Source of the DNA: Myxococcales bacterium
GTDB lineage: Bacteria > Myxococcota_A > Polyangia > Palsa-1104 > JAEUJZ01
Assembly: GCA_016794505.1 (NCBI GenBank)
Contig: JAEUJZ010000037.1
Location: 124,001 to 188,000, forward strand
DNA length: 64,000 nt
Reading direction: 5' to 3'
The notes beneath the pieces are model-generated. The model made no database searches, was not told the DNA's origin, and saw only the letters and a list, made by a program, of their open reading frames with translations. Positions 36,133 through 44,315 of this stretch are shown in pieces. Position 1 is the stretch's first letter, and every line of letters starts with the position of its first letter. A program made the position numbers and the translations under genes.

Positions 36133-38082
36133 TTAGCGACTGCCCGTCGTAGCGCCAACCCCGATGGGCGGACCCGCCAACGATGGAGCCGGTGCCGTTA
36201 CCCCGCTTGCCGTCGGAATGCCGGGCAGCGACGCGCCTTGATACGCGACGAGCGACTCGACGATGGCATCCTGCAGCGGCTTGGCCGGCATGCCCATCGA
36301 CAGGTCGTTCAGCACGACGCAGAACGCCAGCGGCGCCCGCAGCATCGACGCCCCCGAGAGGGGAGCGCTGGCAAAGCCCGACAGCGCCGACACACCGTTT
36401 AGCGTGCCGGTCTTGGCTCGGACATAGCGCTCGGCGATGCCGCCGCTCATGCGGTGCCAGATCGTGCCATCGGCTCCGGCGACAGCCAGCGACGCGACGA
36501 AGTCGGCGCTGATGCGAAAGTCGCGATAGGCCGAGCGCAAAAGCGTCACCACCTGGGCCGGCGTAAAGCGGTTCGAGTCATACAGCCCCGAGCCATTCTG
36601 CATCTGGTACTTGCCGGGCAGGATGCCCATGCCTTCGAGATAGCGCGACACGGCCTGCAGGCCCTTCTGCCAGGATCCGGGCCGCCCCGAGCTATCGGCG
36701 CCAAGGGCCTTTAGGACCTGCTCGGCCATGAAGTTGTTGGACCGCTTGTTGATGTCGCGCGACAGCACGCCGAGCGGCACCGAGTAATGGCTGTCGATGA
36801 CCTGCGCCGACGTCGGCGCCGTGCCGCGTCCCGGCTTACCACCCACTTGGATGCCGCGCCGAGTCAAAAGCTCGTACAGCGTCCAGGCCGCGTACAGATC
36901 GGGGTGAGCGACGCGCTTGGCAAAGTCCTGCCCGTTGTCGCTGGTGCGAATGGTGCCGCGCACGCGGATCAGCGTGTGCTCGCGACCGGGCGGCGCGTCC
37001 TTTTCTTCCTGGCTGTCGACGACCAGACTGGTGCGGCCACTGCCGACGGTGCGCGTCTCGTTGCTGACGATGAAATACGGCGAGGGTGGATCGATGATGA
37101 TGCGCGCCGGCTGGCCTTCCCCAGCGCCGGGATAGACGTGTACGCCGACTGCGTTGTAGTTCAGCGACACCGCACCCTGCGGCGCGCGATAAGCGCGGTC
37201 TTCGTTCTTCTGTTCGAAGGCCGGGGCCACGCGCTGCTCGTCGAAGAACGTGTCGTCGATGAGGATGTCGCCCTTGATGCGCTTGATGCCGCGCGCTTGC
37301 AGCTCAGACGTCAGGCGCCACAGATCTTCGGTCGACAGCGTCGGGTCGCCATAGCCACGCAGAAACAGGCTCTTGTATTCGCCGCGCTCGCGGTCGCGCT
37401 CGGCGAGCAGCGCGGTCTTGAAGCGATATTCCGGCCCCAAGATCGAAAGCGCCGTCGCCACGGTGAACAGCTTGACGTTGCTTGCGACATTGAACTGGAC
37501 GTTGTCATTGCGACCGTACAGCAGACGCCCGCTGTCGACGTCGAGCACGGCCACTCCGACGCGGGCCCGGTCGCCGATGAGCTGCTGCAGCAACAGATCG
37601 ATGCGGTCGGACAGCCAGCGCAGCCGCTGCGCTGGGTCTGCCGGAGGGGTGCTCAGCGACGGAATGCTGACCGGACCGCTCGGAGTGGGTGGGCCTTCTC
37701 CCTCGCCGACGGCGCCACTGACCACGGCCGCCGAGCTCGCCCCGACCCCGCTTGCAGCGGGCGGCGCACCGGCTGGGCTGGCTGGTGCTGCCGTCGCTGC
37801 GGCGGCAGCACTCGGCGCCGCAGCCGCTGGCTTCGCCGTCCCAGATCCCGCGCTTCCCGTCGGCCCCTGCGCCATCAATAAAACTGGCGCTGGGCTCCGA
37901 GTCAGATTAGCGTCAGCCCGGACTGTCCCCGGCGATGGCGAAAGCATGCACGCCCACACGACCCCCCACAGAAGACCGCTTCCCGCGCTGCGATAACGCG
38001 GAGAGGCTGGGTCTTTTTCAGGGGCCCGCTGCAGTCGGGAGGCCGGTGAGTCCGGCTGCGTCTGCGAAAAAACACGAAGCAT
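36133..38082 (-). CDS. dacB: D-Ala-D-Ala carboxypeptidase/endopeptidase, PBP4 family
   Basis: Periplasmic S13-family enzyme of 649 residues that trims or cuts peptidoglycan cross-links. The active-site motifs are SxxK 'ASNVKLF' (S201, K204), SxN 'KRSNNFMAEQ' and KTG 'VRAKTGTLNGVSALSGF'. A hydrophobic signal lies at residues 36-56, and a Pro/Ala/Ser/Gly-rich linker of about 90 residues precedes the catalytic domain. The PBP4-type insertion after SxxK is present ('FLRGYGDPTLSTEDLW'). The start at 38082 overlaps the likely start of the divergent substrate-binding gene; a shorter N terminus is possible. Confidence 0.92.
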   Translation of the reverse strand: MLRVFSQTQPDSPASRLQRAPEKDPASPRYRSAGSGLLWGVVWACMLSPSPGTVRADANLTRSPAPVLLMAQGPTGSAGSGTAKPAAAAPSAAAAATAAPASPAGAPPAASGVGASSAAVVSGAVGEGEGPPTPSGPVSIPSLSTPPADPAQRLRWLSDRIDLLLQQLIGDRARVGVAVLDVDSGRLLYGRNDNVQFNVASNVKLFTVATALSILGPEYRFKTALLAERDRERGEYKSLFLRGYGDPTLSTEDLWRLTSELQARGIKRIKGDILIDDTFFDEQRVAPAFEQKNEDRAYRAPQGAVSLNYNAVGVHVYPGAGEGQPARIIIDPPSPYFIVSNETRTVGSGRTSLVVDSQEEKDAPPGREHTLIRVRGTIRTSDNGQDFAKRVAHPDLYAAWTLYELLTRRGIQVGGKPGRGTAPTSAQVIDSHYSVPLGVLSRDINKRSNNFMAEQVLKALGADSSGRPGSWQKGLQAVSRYLEGMGILPGKYQMQNGSGLYDSNRFTPAQVVTLLRSAYRDFRISADFVASLAVAGADGTIWHRMSGGIAERYVRAKTGTLNGVSALSGFASAPLSGASMLRAPLAFCVVLNDLSMGMPAKPLQDAIVESLVAYQGASLPGIPTASGVTAPAPSLAGPPIGVGATTGSR

Positions 38083-39737
38083 ATCGGCAGCCTAACAGAG
38101 TCTGCGATCCGCCGGACCGACAAAGCACGGACCGCGGTCGCCGTGTCTATGTCCCGGCGTGGCTTGGCGTATTGGGTCTGTTTCTGCTCAGTGCCTGCGT
38201 GCGACAGCGCGTGCCGACGGAAGAGCTCGTCGTCTTGATCGAGCAGCCGCCGCGCAACATCGATCCGCGCTACACCACGACCTCGATCGACTTCAAGCTG
38301 ACGTACCTGGCGTATGCGCGCATGGTCGACGTCGAAAGCCAGACGCTAGAGCCGCGCATGGACCTCGCCGAGTCGGTCGAAGCGCTGCCGGCTCTGCCGG
38401 AAAAAGGCCAGCCCCTGCGCCTGCAAATCACGCTGCGCGAAGCGCGATTTTCCGACGGCAGCCCGGTCACGGCGGCCGATGTCGCGTACACCGTGGAAAG
38501 GCTCGCGGATGATAAGCAGGGCAGCCCCGGCCTGCGGCGCCGCTTCGCAGAATCTGGCTTGATTCGGCCGCTTGAAGTCGTCAGTCCGCGGGTGCTGCGC
38601 ATCGCGTTTTCGCACCCCCATGCAAGCGCGCTGACCGACCTGGACTTCGGCATCGTCAAATCCGGCAGCTTCGAATCGCCCAGTCTGTTCGGCCTACCCG
38701 TCGGTGCTGGACCGTTCGTGCCGGTCAGCGAAGCCGGCGAGGTCACGCGCTTTGTGCGCAACGCCTTTTACCACCGCGGTCCGCCGCCCATCGAACGCCT
38801 GACGGTACGCGTGGTGCGCGACGCCAACTCGCGCCTGTTGTCCCTGGTCGGCGGGTCGGCGGATCTGACGCAGAACACGGTGTCGCCGCTTCTGTTCGAT
38901 GCCGTTAGCAAGTGGCACAAGCGACTGACGCTGCAGAGCGCTCCGTCGGCGATCTTGTTTTATCTGGGCATGAACAACGAAGACGTGCGCTTCAAAGATG
39001 TTCGCGTGCGTCGCGCCATCGCCCATGCCATCGACCGCGATCGCATCGTGCGCACCAAGCTGCACGGCAAGGCGCAGGCGGCGACGTCGCTGTTGCCGCC
39101 GTTTCACTGGGCATACAGTGCCCCCGAGGGCGAGGCGGCGCAGGCTCTTGCATACGACCCCCAAGAAGCCAAGCGCTTGCTGGATGAAGCGGGCTTTCCC
39201 GACCCAGACGGCGATGGGCCCTTGCCGCGCTTCACCGTGGTGTACAAGACCTCGACCGATGCGCTGCCCGTGGCCATCGCGCGCGTCATCGCGGCCCAGC
39301 TTGCCGAGGTCAGCATCCTCGTCGAAGTCCGCCCGCTTGAGTTCCACATCTTTTTGTCCGACGTGAAAAAGGGCAACTACCACCTGTACACGCTGCAGAG
39401 CGCCGAGATCGCCGAGCCGAATATGTTCCGCAACTTCCTGCACTCGGCGTATGCGCCCAGCAACAAGAACCTCGACGCCGGCATCAACCGCATGCGCTAT
39501 CGCAATCTGGAAATGGATGCGCTGCTCGACGAAGGCCAGCGCGAGATGGATCGGCAAAAGCGCAAAGCGCTGTACAAGCAGGTGCAAGCGATGCTGCTGC
39601 GCGATCTGCCCATGCTGCCGCTTTGGCACCCCGACAACGTCGTCGTGACACGCCGCGAAGTCAGCGGCTACCACCTGATGCCGACGGCGCAGTTTTCGGG
39701 CTTCTCGATCGTCAAGAAAGCCGCGCTTCTGCCCTAG
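38046..39737 (+). CDS. Oligopeptide-type ABC transporter substrate-binding lipoprotein
   Basis: The 563-residue protein matches the SBP family 5 (OppA/DppA-like): 'ARFSDGSPVTAADVAYTVER', 'FLGMNNEDVRFKDVRVRRAI' in near form, 'AHAIDRDRIV', and the C-terminal 'LPMLPLWHPDNVVVTRREV'. The lipobox is 'LGLFLLSAC', so it is anchored in the membrane as a lipoprotein. No ATG lies between 37935 (deep inside dacB) and the lipobox; GTG at 38046 has GGGAGG three bases upstream and is chosen. It should bind peptides or similar solutes, but no permease or ATPase gene is adjacent, so it is an orphan or serves a transporter elsewhere. Confidence 0.87.
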   Translation: MSPAASAKKHEAYRQPNRVCDPPDRQSTDRGRRVYVPAWLGVLGLFLLSACVRQRVPTEELVVLIEQPPRNIDPRYTTTSIDFKLTYLAYARMVDVESQTLEPRMDLAESVEALPALPEKGQPLRLQITLREARFSDGSPVTAADVAYTVERLADDKQGSPGLRRRFAESGLIRPLEVVSPRVLRIAFSHPHASALTDLDFGIVKSGSFESPSLFGLPVGAGPFVPVSEAGEVTRFVRNAFYHRGPPPIERLTVRVVRDANSRLLSLVGGSADLTQNTVSPLLFDAVSKWHKRLTLQSAPSAILFYLGMNNEDVRFKDVRVRRAIAHAIDRDRIVRTKLHGKAQAATSLLPPFHWAYSAPEGEAAQALAYDPQEAKRLLDEAGFPDPDGDGPLPRFTVVYKTSTDALPVAIARVIAAQLAEVSILVEVRPLEFHIFLSDVKKGNYHLYTLQSAEIAEPNMFRNFLHSAYAPSNKNLDAGINRMRYRNLEMDALLDEGQREMDRQKRKALYKQVQAMLLRDLPMLPLWHPDNVVVTRREVSGYHLMPTAQFSGFSIVKKAALLP

Positions 39738-40052
39738 CGCGCATGTGTGGCAAACGCGCAGTGCCTACGTTGCGGTGCTGGGATCGTCGGTGTACTCGCT
39801 GCGCAAGGCTTGCTGCTAGCCGGGTAAACGGCGCAGAGCATGCGGCACGCGGTCGCGCTGCGCGGTCGTCCTGTGCGTCTTCCGGCCCGGCGCCGCGACA
39901 ACTGGCTGCAAGCGGTGGAACCGTGTGCTGTCGTGCAGGAAGGGGCCCGCTGGGCATCGCCAAGGACGGTGCTGGCACGGTTGTTGATTCGCCTCTTCCG
40001 CCATGCGCAGCGCCCTCGGCGCCGCCGAGCATCCGCGCAGCAGGAGGACACC
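39738..40052. other. Intergenic region without a gene
   Basis: About 315 bp of GC-rich sequence without a supported gene. The frame open from 39840 into the next gene lacks a ribosome binding site and is not protein-like. A sigma-54-like sequence, TGGCAC-N5-TTGAT at 39973-39988, matches the -24 element but has A in place of the -12 C, so it is only a weak candidate promoter for the gene at 40053. Confidence 0.4.
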
Positions 40053-41048
40053 ATGACGACGTTGGTCACGCAGGTTGCGGTCATTCAGGAAATCACCGGT
40101 CGCTATGAATTCAAGACCGCAGAAGCCCGACATCACTGGGAATACGACTATGCGGTGAGCGCGCTGGGCACGCGCAGCGAAAAGCGCGTCGGCGCGCTGC
40201 GGCTCGACGGAAACGAGGTGCAAGGCAAGCCTGCAGACTGCGTGATGACGCCCTGGGGTCTGATGCAGCGCTTCGAGCGCGCGTATGAAGTCGGCTGGCT
40301 GCTCGAAGGCACGTATGGTCGCGCCATCGATCCCAGCGAGGGCGGACACGTGGACGTACCGGCGTCGGCGCTCGATGCCAACGGCGAGTGGCATGCGGTG
40401 ATCATGCCGTGGCAGTACCGGCTGCAGACCATGGCCATGGGCTCACGCAGCGAGACCCGCTCGGGCCGGCTGTTCTTTGACCGCCGCATCATCGAGGCCG
40501 AGCAAGAAGGCTCACGCATCGAGACGCCGTGGGGGGTCATGTACTTTCGCGGCAAGCCGCATGAAGCGGCGCAGATCGTGCCTGGCGACTACGAAGCGGG
40601 CTGGCTTCTGCGCGGCACGTATGATCGACCGTTCGACTTCGAGGGCCCATGGATCCATCCCGGAAGCAGCCCTGGATCCAGCGACTTGCTGATGCTGGAA
40701 TCGCTGTATCTGGCCGAGTCCAAGCTGGGACACGGCGTCGGTCTGTCCGTGCCGCGTCGTGCCGCGACAGCATGGCACAGCGTGCTGACCGTCGATCCGA
40801 ACGTCTGCCAGATCAATGAATTCGGCGATCGCACGCTGTGTACCAAGATCGCGATCCGCCACTTTGAAGTCGATATCTCGCGCCTGCGGCTGGCGGATCC
40901 GCTGGGGCTGGGACGACAGATCTTCGCGGTGCGCGGACGCGACCTGCCGGTGCCGATTCGCCTGGTGGCCGACGCGCGCTTTGAGCGCTTCTATCTGGTC
41001 ACCGACCGCGAGCTCATCCCGCTCTTCCCCCGCCTGCGCCGCCCGTAG
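40053..41048 (+). CDS. Unknown protein with an internal tandem duplication
   Basis: The 331-residue protein starts at the ATG at 40053 with AGGAGG six bases upstream. It has no signal peptide. Two halves of its N-terminal part are alike: residues about 36-92 ('ALGTRSEKRVGALRLDG', 'TPWGLMQRF', 'YEVGWLLEGTYGRAID') and 128-192 ('AMGSRSETRSGRLFFDR', 'TPWGVMYFRG', 'YEAGWLLRGTYDRPFD'). The C-terminal third ('DRTLCTKIAIRHFEVDISRL') differs. I do not recognise the family. Duplicated beta-rich units suggest a binding protein with two similar lobes. Confidence 0.7.
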   Translation: MTTLVTQVAVIQEITGRYEFKTAEARHHWEYDYAVSALGTRSEKRVGALRLDGNEVQGKPADCVMTPWGLMQRFERAYEVGWLLEGTYGRAIDPSEGGHVDVPASALDANGEWHAVIMPWQYRLQTMAMGSRSETRSGRLFFDRRIIEAEQEGSRIETPWGVMYFRGKPHEAAQIVPGDYEAGWLLRGTYDRPFDFEGPWIHPGSSPGSSDLLMLESLYLAESKLGHGVGLSVPRRAATAWHSVLTVDPNVCQINEFGDRTLCTKIAIRHFEVDISRLRLADPLGLGRQIFAVRGRDLPVPIRLVADARFERFYLVTDRELIPLFPRLRRP

Positions 41049-41106
41049 CCGCTTCCCGCGCCCTCACCCCCGTCGAAGCAAGGCCGCTGCGCGCGGTCGG
41101 CAGGCA

Positions 41107-43740
41107 TCAAGGCAGGACGATGTCGCTGGGGTCGCGCGGCTCTAACGAATAGGTGTTGTTAAAGCCGCTGATGATGCCGGTGACGCTCTTGAGCGGGGCG
41201 TTGGCGGTAAAAGCCGGGGCGCCGTTGTTGGCACCGTTGTCGAGCAGGAAGTCCCCCACGCGAACGCAGGGCGGAGCAGCGGCGCTGCACGTCTCGGCCA
41301 TTTCGTCGGTGGCCCAGAAGTCATCATCGGTCGCGCTCTGCTTTCTGCGCTGAAAGACATTGTTGATCCGCAAGAGCAGGTTTTCGTACTTCTCAGACGG
41401 ACTGCTTGCCCCCTGGATCAGATCGCGCGTGGTGATGTCGATGGGCTCGGGAGGGTTGGCCACGTGCCCGGTGATGGTGACATCGCTGACGTTGCCGATC
41501 TGATCCTGCTGGTTGAACACGTCGAACTTGCCGGTGACGGTCACGATGTCGCCGACGCGCAGCGGCACGCCGTCGGATGAGCTAGGCGGCGCGCTGCCAC
41601 CCAAGAACACCATGATGCCGGCGTAGTCTTGCGCTCCGTCAAGGTCGCGAGCATGGAAGCCAAAGCTCGACTTGGCGCGCAGGCCCAAGATCAGCAGGCG
41701 CTCGACTCGAACCGGCGCCCCCGCTGAGGCACGCTTGGGACTGCCGGGCGTGCGCAGCTCTTTTACCGTCGCTGGACAGATGGCAAAGCCGGGATTTGCC
41801 AGATCCGGGCACAGATCGCAGACATCACCCTTGCCGTCGAGGTCGCGATCCGACTGGTCGGGATTGGTGGCGCCGGGACAGTTGTCGATGCCGTCTTCGA
41901 TGCCGTCGCTGTCGCAGTCGGCCGTGCGCATCGCTGAGCACATCGTGGTGTCTTTGTCAAGAGGGCAGACATCGCAGGCATCGCCTACGCCATCGCCATC
42001 GGCATCAGCCTGCTTGCCTTGGTCAACGGGACGAATGGGATTGAAGACCTTGGGACAGTTGTCGTAGGTGGCACGCAGACCATCGCCATCGGGATCATCG
42101 GCGGTGATGCTGCCGTCAAACTGGTCCAGGCGCAGCGGCGTGCAAGTCGGCTCGTCGGGCGGAGCGCCGCACGAAAACAGACGATAGATGGGCGGCGTGG
42201 TCGCAGCTTCGAGCGCGGCCAGCTTCTTTTTCGTCTCGCGCTCGACGCACAGGCGCTTGTCGACACCACAGACATCGATCTGTTCACACAGTTTGTTGAC
42301 GCCTGCGCCGATCCCTTCCATGACGTTGCCGTCGCCGTACATCGGCAGACCGCCGCGCAGCACCAACAGCACATCCTCGACGCCAGCCCGCACCACCGCG
42401 GCGTGATCCCAGCGCGGCAGGGGGCTGTCTTTGTAGACGCGCTGGCCCAGATAAATCGCGATATCGGCGACCAAGCTGGGGACGATCTGGCCGATGACGT
42501 CGTTGGTGGCGGTGGCGATGGCGGCGTTGATCGTCACCATGCGCCACAGCGCCTCGCTGCTGAAGTAGTTGTCAAAGCGCAGGCGGTTGTACTCGTCAGC
42601 GCAGGCAAGCTCGCGCAAGAGGTTCATCGAGCCGGTCAACGTCCAGTCAGTGCCCAAGGCAACAAGGGCGCCCGCGCGATCAAACATGGGAACCTGCGCT
42701 GTGTGCCCGTACAGCGCGACGTTGCTGCGCGGCGACCAGATCAGCGTCGACCGTCGCTGCGCGACATAGCAGGCATCGGTCGGCCCCAGCGCGATGCCGT
42801 GAATCAGCGCGGTCTTGTCGAGAAGCAGGTTCTGGCCCTGCGTGTTCTGGCTGGTACACAGAAACTCGTTGCGCGCCTCGATGTTGATGCCTTCGCTGAT
42901 GTGCGGCTCGTACGAGTCGGCGTTCACGATCGACTGCGTGGTGGTGATGCCGGGATAGCCACAGCCCGAAAGCAAGCGCTCGCCGGCCGTGTCACCCAGA
43001 GGGAAGGTGTCGAAGTTGACGACGGTCTGATTCAAGCCCTCTTGCCGCGTCGTGGTGGTGGCATCCAGGTTGCGCAGGACACCGATGGCGTCGTCGGCGC
43101 TGACGATCGATGTGGTGCCGGACATCAAGTGGCGTAGCTCAGAAAACTGCAGAGTCTCGGTCTTGGTGCTGCGCGAATAGGGAATCGCCGGACGGTTGGG
43201 ATCGCCCATGACGCCCTGCCGCCACTCGTGACGGTGGTCATAGCGGTTGGTGGCATGCGCGGCCGGCGCCAGCTTGTTGTACCCCAGGTGGTCGTGCGGG
43301 TTGATGAGGGCGGGCGAGATGACACCGTCGGGACAGAGGACCTGCGTGGCCTCGGCGCCGCCCGCGGGCTTGCTGTGGCAGTCGCAGTCGGCGCAGGCGA
43401 TCTTGCCTTGGCCATCGATCAGCACCTCGCCGCCGCGCAGCACGCGATCCGGCTGCAAGACGGTGCCGCGCAAAAGGACGTACTTGCTGCCGCTGGCACT
43501 GGGCGTGACCTCGCAGCGGCTTGGGCCGGCGATCTCGGGCAGCGGGCCGCACTCGACGGTGACGGTCTCGTGGCTGCCCTTTTGGGGAAGCTCTTCATAC
43601 GGCGGCTGCTCGCGACACGAGCCGAGCGCAAATCCGCTCAATACGGCGACACCAAGGGCCAGGGAACGCAGCCCCCATGGCCCCAGAACGCGTCGAGCGG
43701 GACCGGACATCCAGGGCAACTTCATCTGTCGGCGCGGCAT
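41107..43740 (-). CDS. Lipoprotein: amidohydrolase, TSP type 3 repeats and OB-like domain
   Basis: The 877-residue protein has a lipobox 'LSGFALGSC' (C42). Residues 85-480 are amidohydrolase-like: 'VISPALINPHDHLGYN' with the metal-binding HxH (H149, H151), 'ALIHGIALG', 'STLIWSPRSNVALYGH' and 'VALGTDWTLTGSMNLLREL', followed by 'VADIAIYLG'. Residues 545-640 are three calcium-binding thrombospondin type 3 repeats ('DPDGDGLRATYDNCP', 'DADGDGVGDACDVCP', 'DLDGKGDVCDLCP'). The C-terminal 220 residues resemble an OB-fold ('RVGDIVTVTGKFDVFNQQDQ'). GAGGAGG lies upstream of the ATG. A secreted hydrolase on a calcium-stiffened stalk is plausible; the substrate is unknown. Confidence 0.85.
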   Translation of the reverse strand: MPRRQMKLPWMSGPARRVLGPWGLRSLALGVAVLSGFALGSCREQPPYEELPQKGSHETVTVECGPLPEIAGPSRCEVTPSASGSKYVLLRGTVLQPDRVLRGGEVLIDGQGKIACADCDCHSKPAGGAEATQVLCPDGVISPALINPHDHLGYNKLAPAAHATNRYDHRHEWRQGVMGDPNRPAIPYSRSTKTETLQFSELRHLMSGTTSIVSADDAIGVLRNLDATTTTRQEGLNQTVVNFDTFPLGDTAGERLLSGCGYPGITTTQSIVNADSYEPHISEGINIEARNEFLCTSQNTQGQNLLLDKTALIHGIALGPTDACYVAQRRSTLIWSPRSNVALYGHTAQVPMFDRAGALVALGTDWTLTGSMNLLRELACADEYNRLRFDNYFSSEALWRMVTINAAIATATNDVIGQIVPSLVADIAIYLGQRVYKDSPLPRWDHAAVVRAGVEDVLLVLRGGLPMYGDGNVMEGIGAGVNKLCEQIDVCGVDKRLCVERETKKKLAALEAATTPPIYRLFSCGAPPDEPTCTPLRLDQFDGSITADDPDGDGLRATYDNCPKVFNPIRPVDQGKQADADGDGVGDACDVCPLDKDTTMCSAMRTADCDSDGIEDGIDNCPGATNPDQSDRDLDGKGDVCDLCPDLANPGFAICPATVKELRTPGSPKRASAGAPVRVERLLILGLRAKSSFGFHARDLDGAQDYAGIMVFLGGSAPPSSSDGVPLRVGDIVTVTGKFDVFNQQDQIGNVSDVTITGHVANPPEPIDITTRDLIQGASSPSEKYENLLLRINNVFQRRKQSATDDDFWATDEMAETCSAAAPPCVRVGDFLLDNGANNGAPAFTANAPLKSVTGIISGFNNTYSLEPRDPSDIVLP

Positions 43741-43819
43741 GGGGGCGGGGCCTCCTCGGTGGCGCTTGCCTACCTGTTTCTTGGCAGCCTAACACAGCAA
43801 TGTGCGACGATGAGCGCCG

Positions 43820-44308
43820 ATGCGGAGCCGCCTGTCTTGTCCACATCACTGGGCGCGTTCGTTCCTGCCGTGGCTGGGGCTTTTTGCCCTGGGCTGTGCC
43901 AGTGACCACGGCAGTCAGGCCCGTGAGACGACGGTCTTTGGGTTGGATCGCGCCCCCACGGCCCATCGCCCGCGCGGCGAAGATCTGCGACTGCTCGCCC
44001 GGCTGGGTGGACCACAGACGCTGTTCATCGTTTCTGGCGAGTGGGCCAAGCAGACGGCAGAGCGTACGCACCAATCGTATGACGCGTCGATTCCGCAGAC
44101 GCAGGCTTGGCTGCGCTGCGCCGTCGACCCCGACCCGGTGCGCGCCAAGGGCCCGCTTCAGCCCTCGCTCGCGCTGCCTGCCGACTCCGTGGCCGAGTAC
44201 GTCGCCGATCTGCAGCGTGTGCTGTATCGCCTGCGCATCACCACGCCCGAGGCTCGCGAGCTTGTGCAGGGCCTCAAGCGCTGCCTTGCCGTCGAGTCGC
44301 ACCCCTGA
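43820..44308 (+). CDS. Small lipoprotein of unknown function
   Basis: The 162-residue protein has 'SFLPWLGLFALGC' as signal and lipobox (Cys near 26). The mature part has no recognisable domain; a helical C terminus ('VAEYVADLQRVLYRLRITTP', 'ARELVQGLKRC') is evident. No clear ribosome binding site precedes the ATG. It is divergent from the amidohydrolase gene and convergent with the regulator gene, only 7 bp from its stop. Confidence 0.65.
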   Translation: MRSRLSCPHHWARSFLPWLGLFALGCASDHGSQARETTVFGLDRAPTAHRPRGEDLRLLARLGGPQTLFIVSGEWAKQTAERTHQSYDASIPQTQAWLRCAVDPDPVRAKGPLQPSLALPADSVAEYVADLQRVLYRLRITTPEARELVQGLKRCLAVESHP

Positions 44309-44315
44309 AAGGCGA

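Noticed and set aside
36787..37881. A 364-codon + strand frame
   Set aside because: It is antisense to dacB and shows no motif.
42019..43137. A 372-codon + strand frame
   Set aside because: It mirrors the amidohydrolase gene; no start signal or domain.
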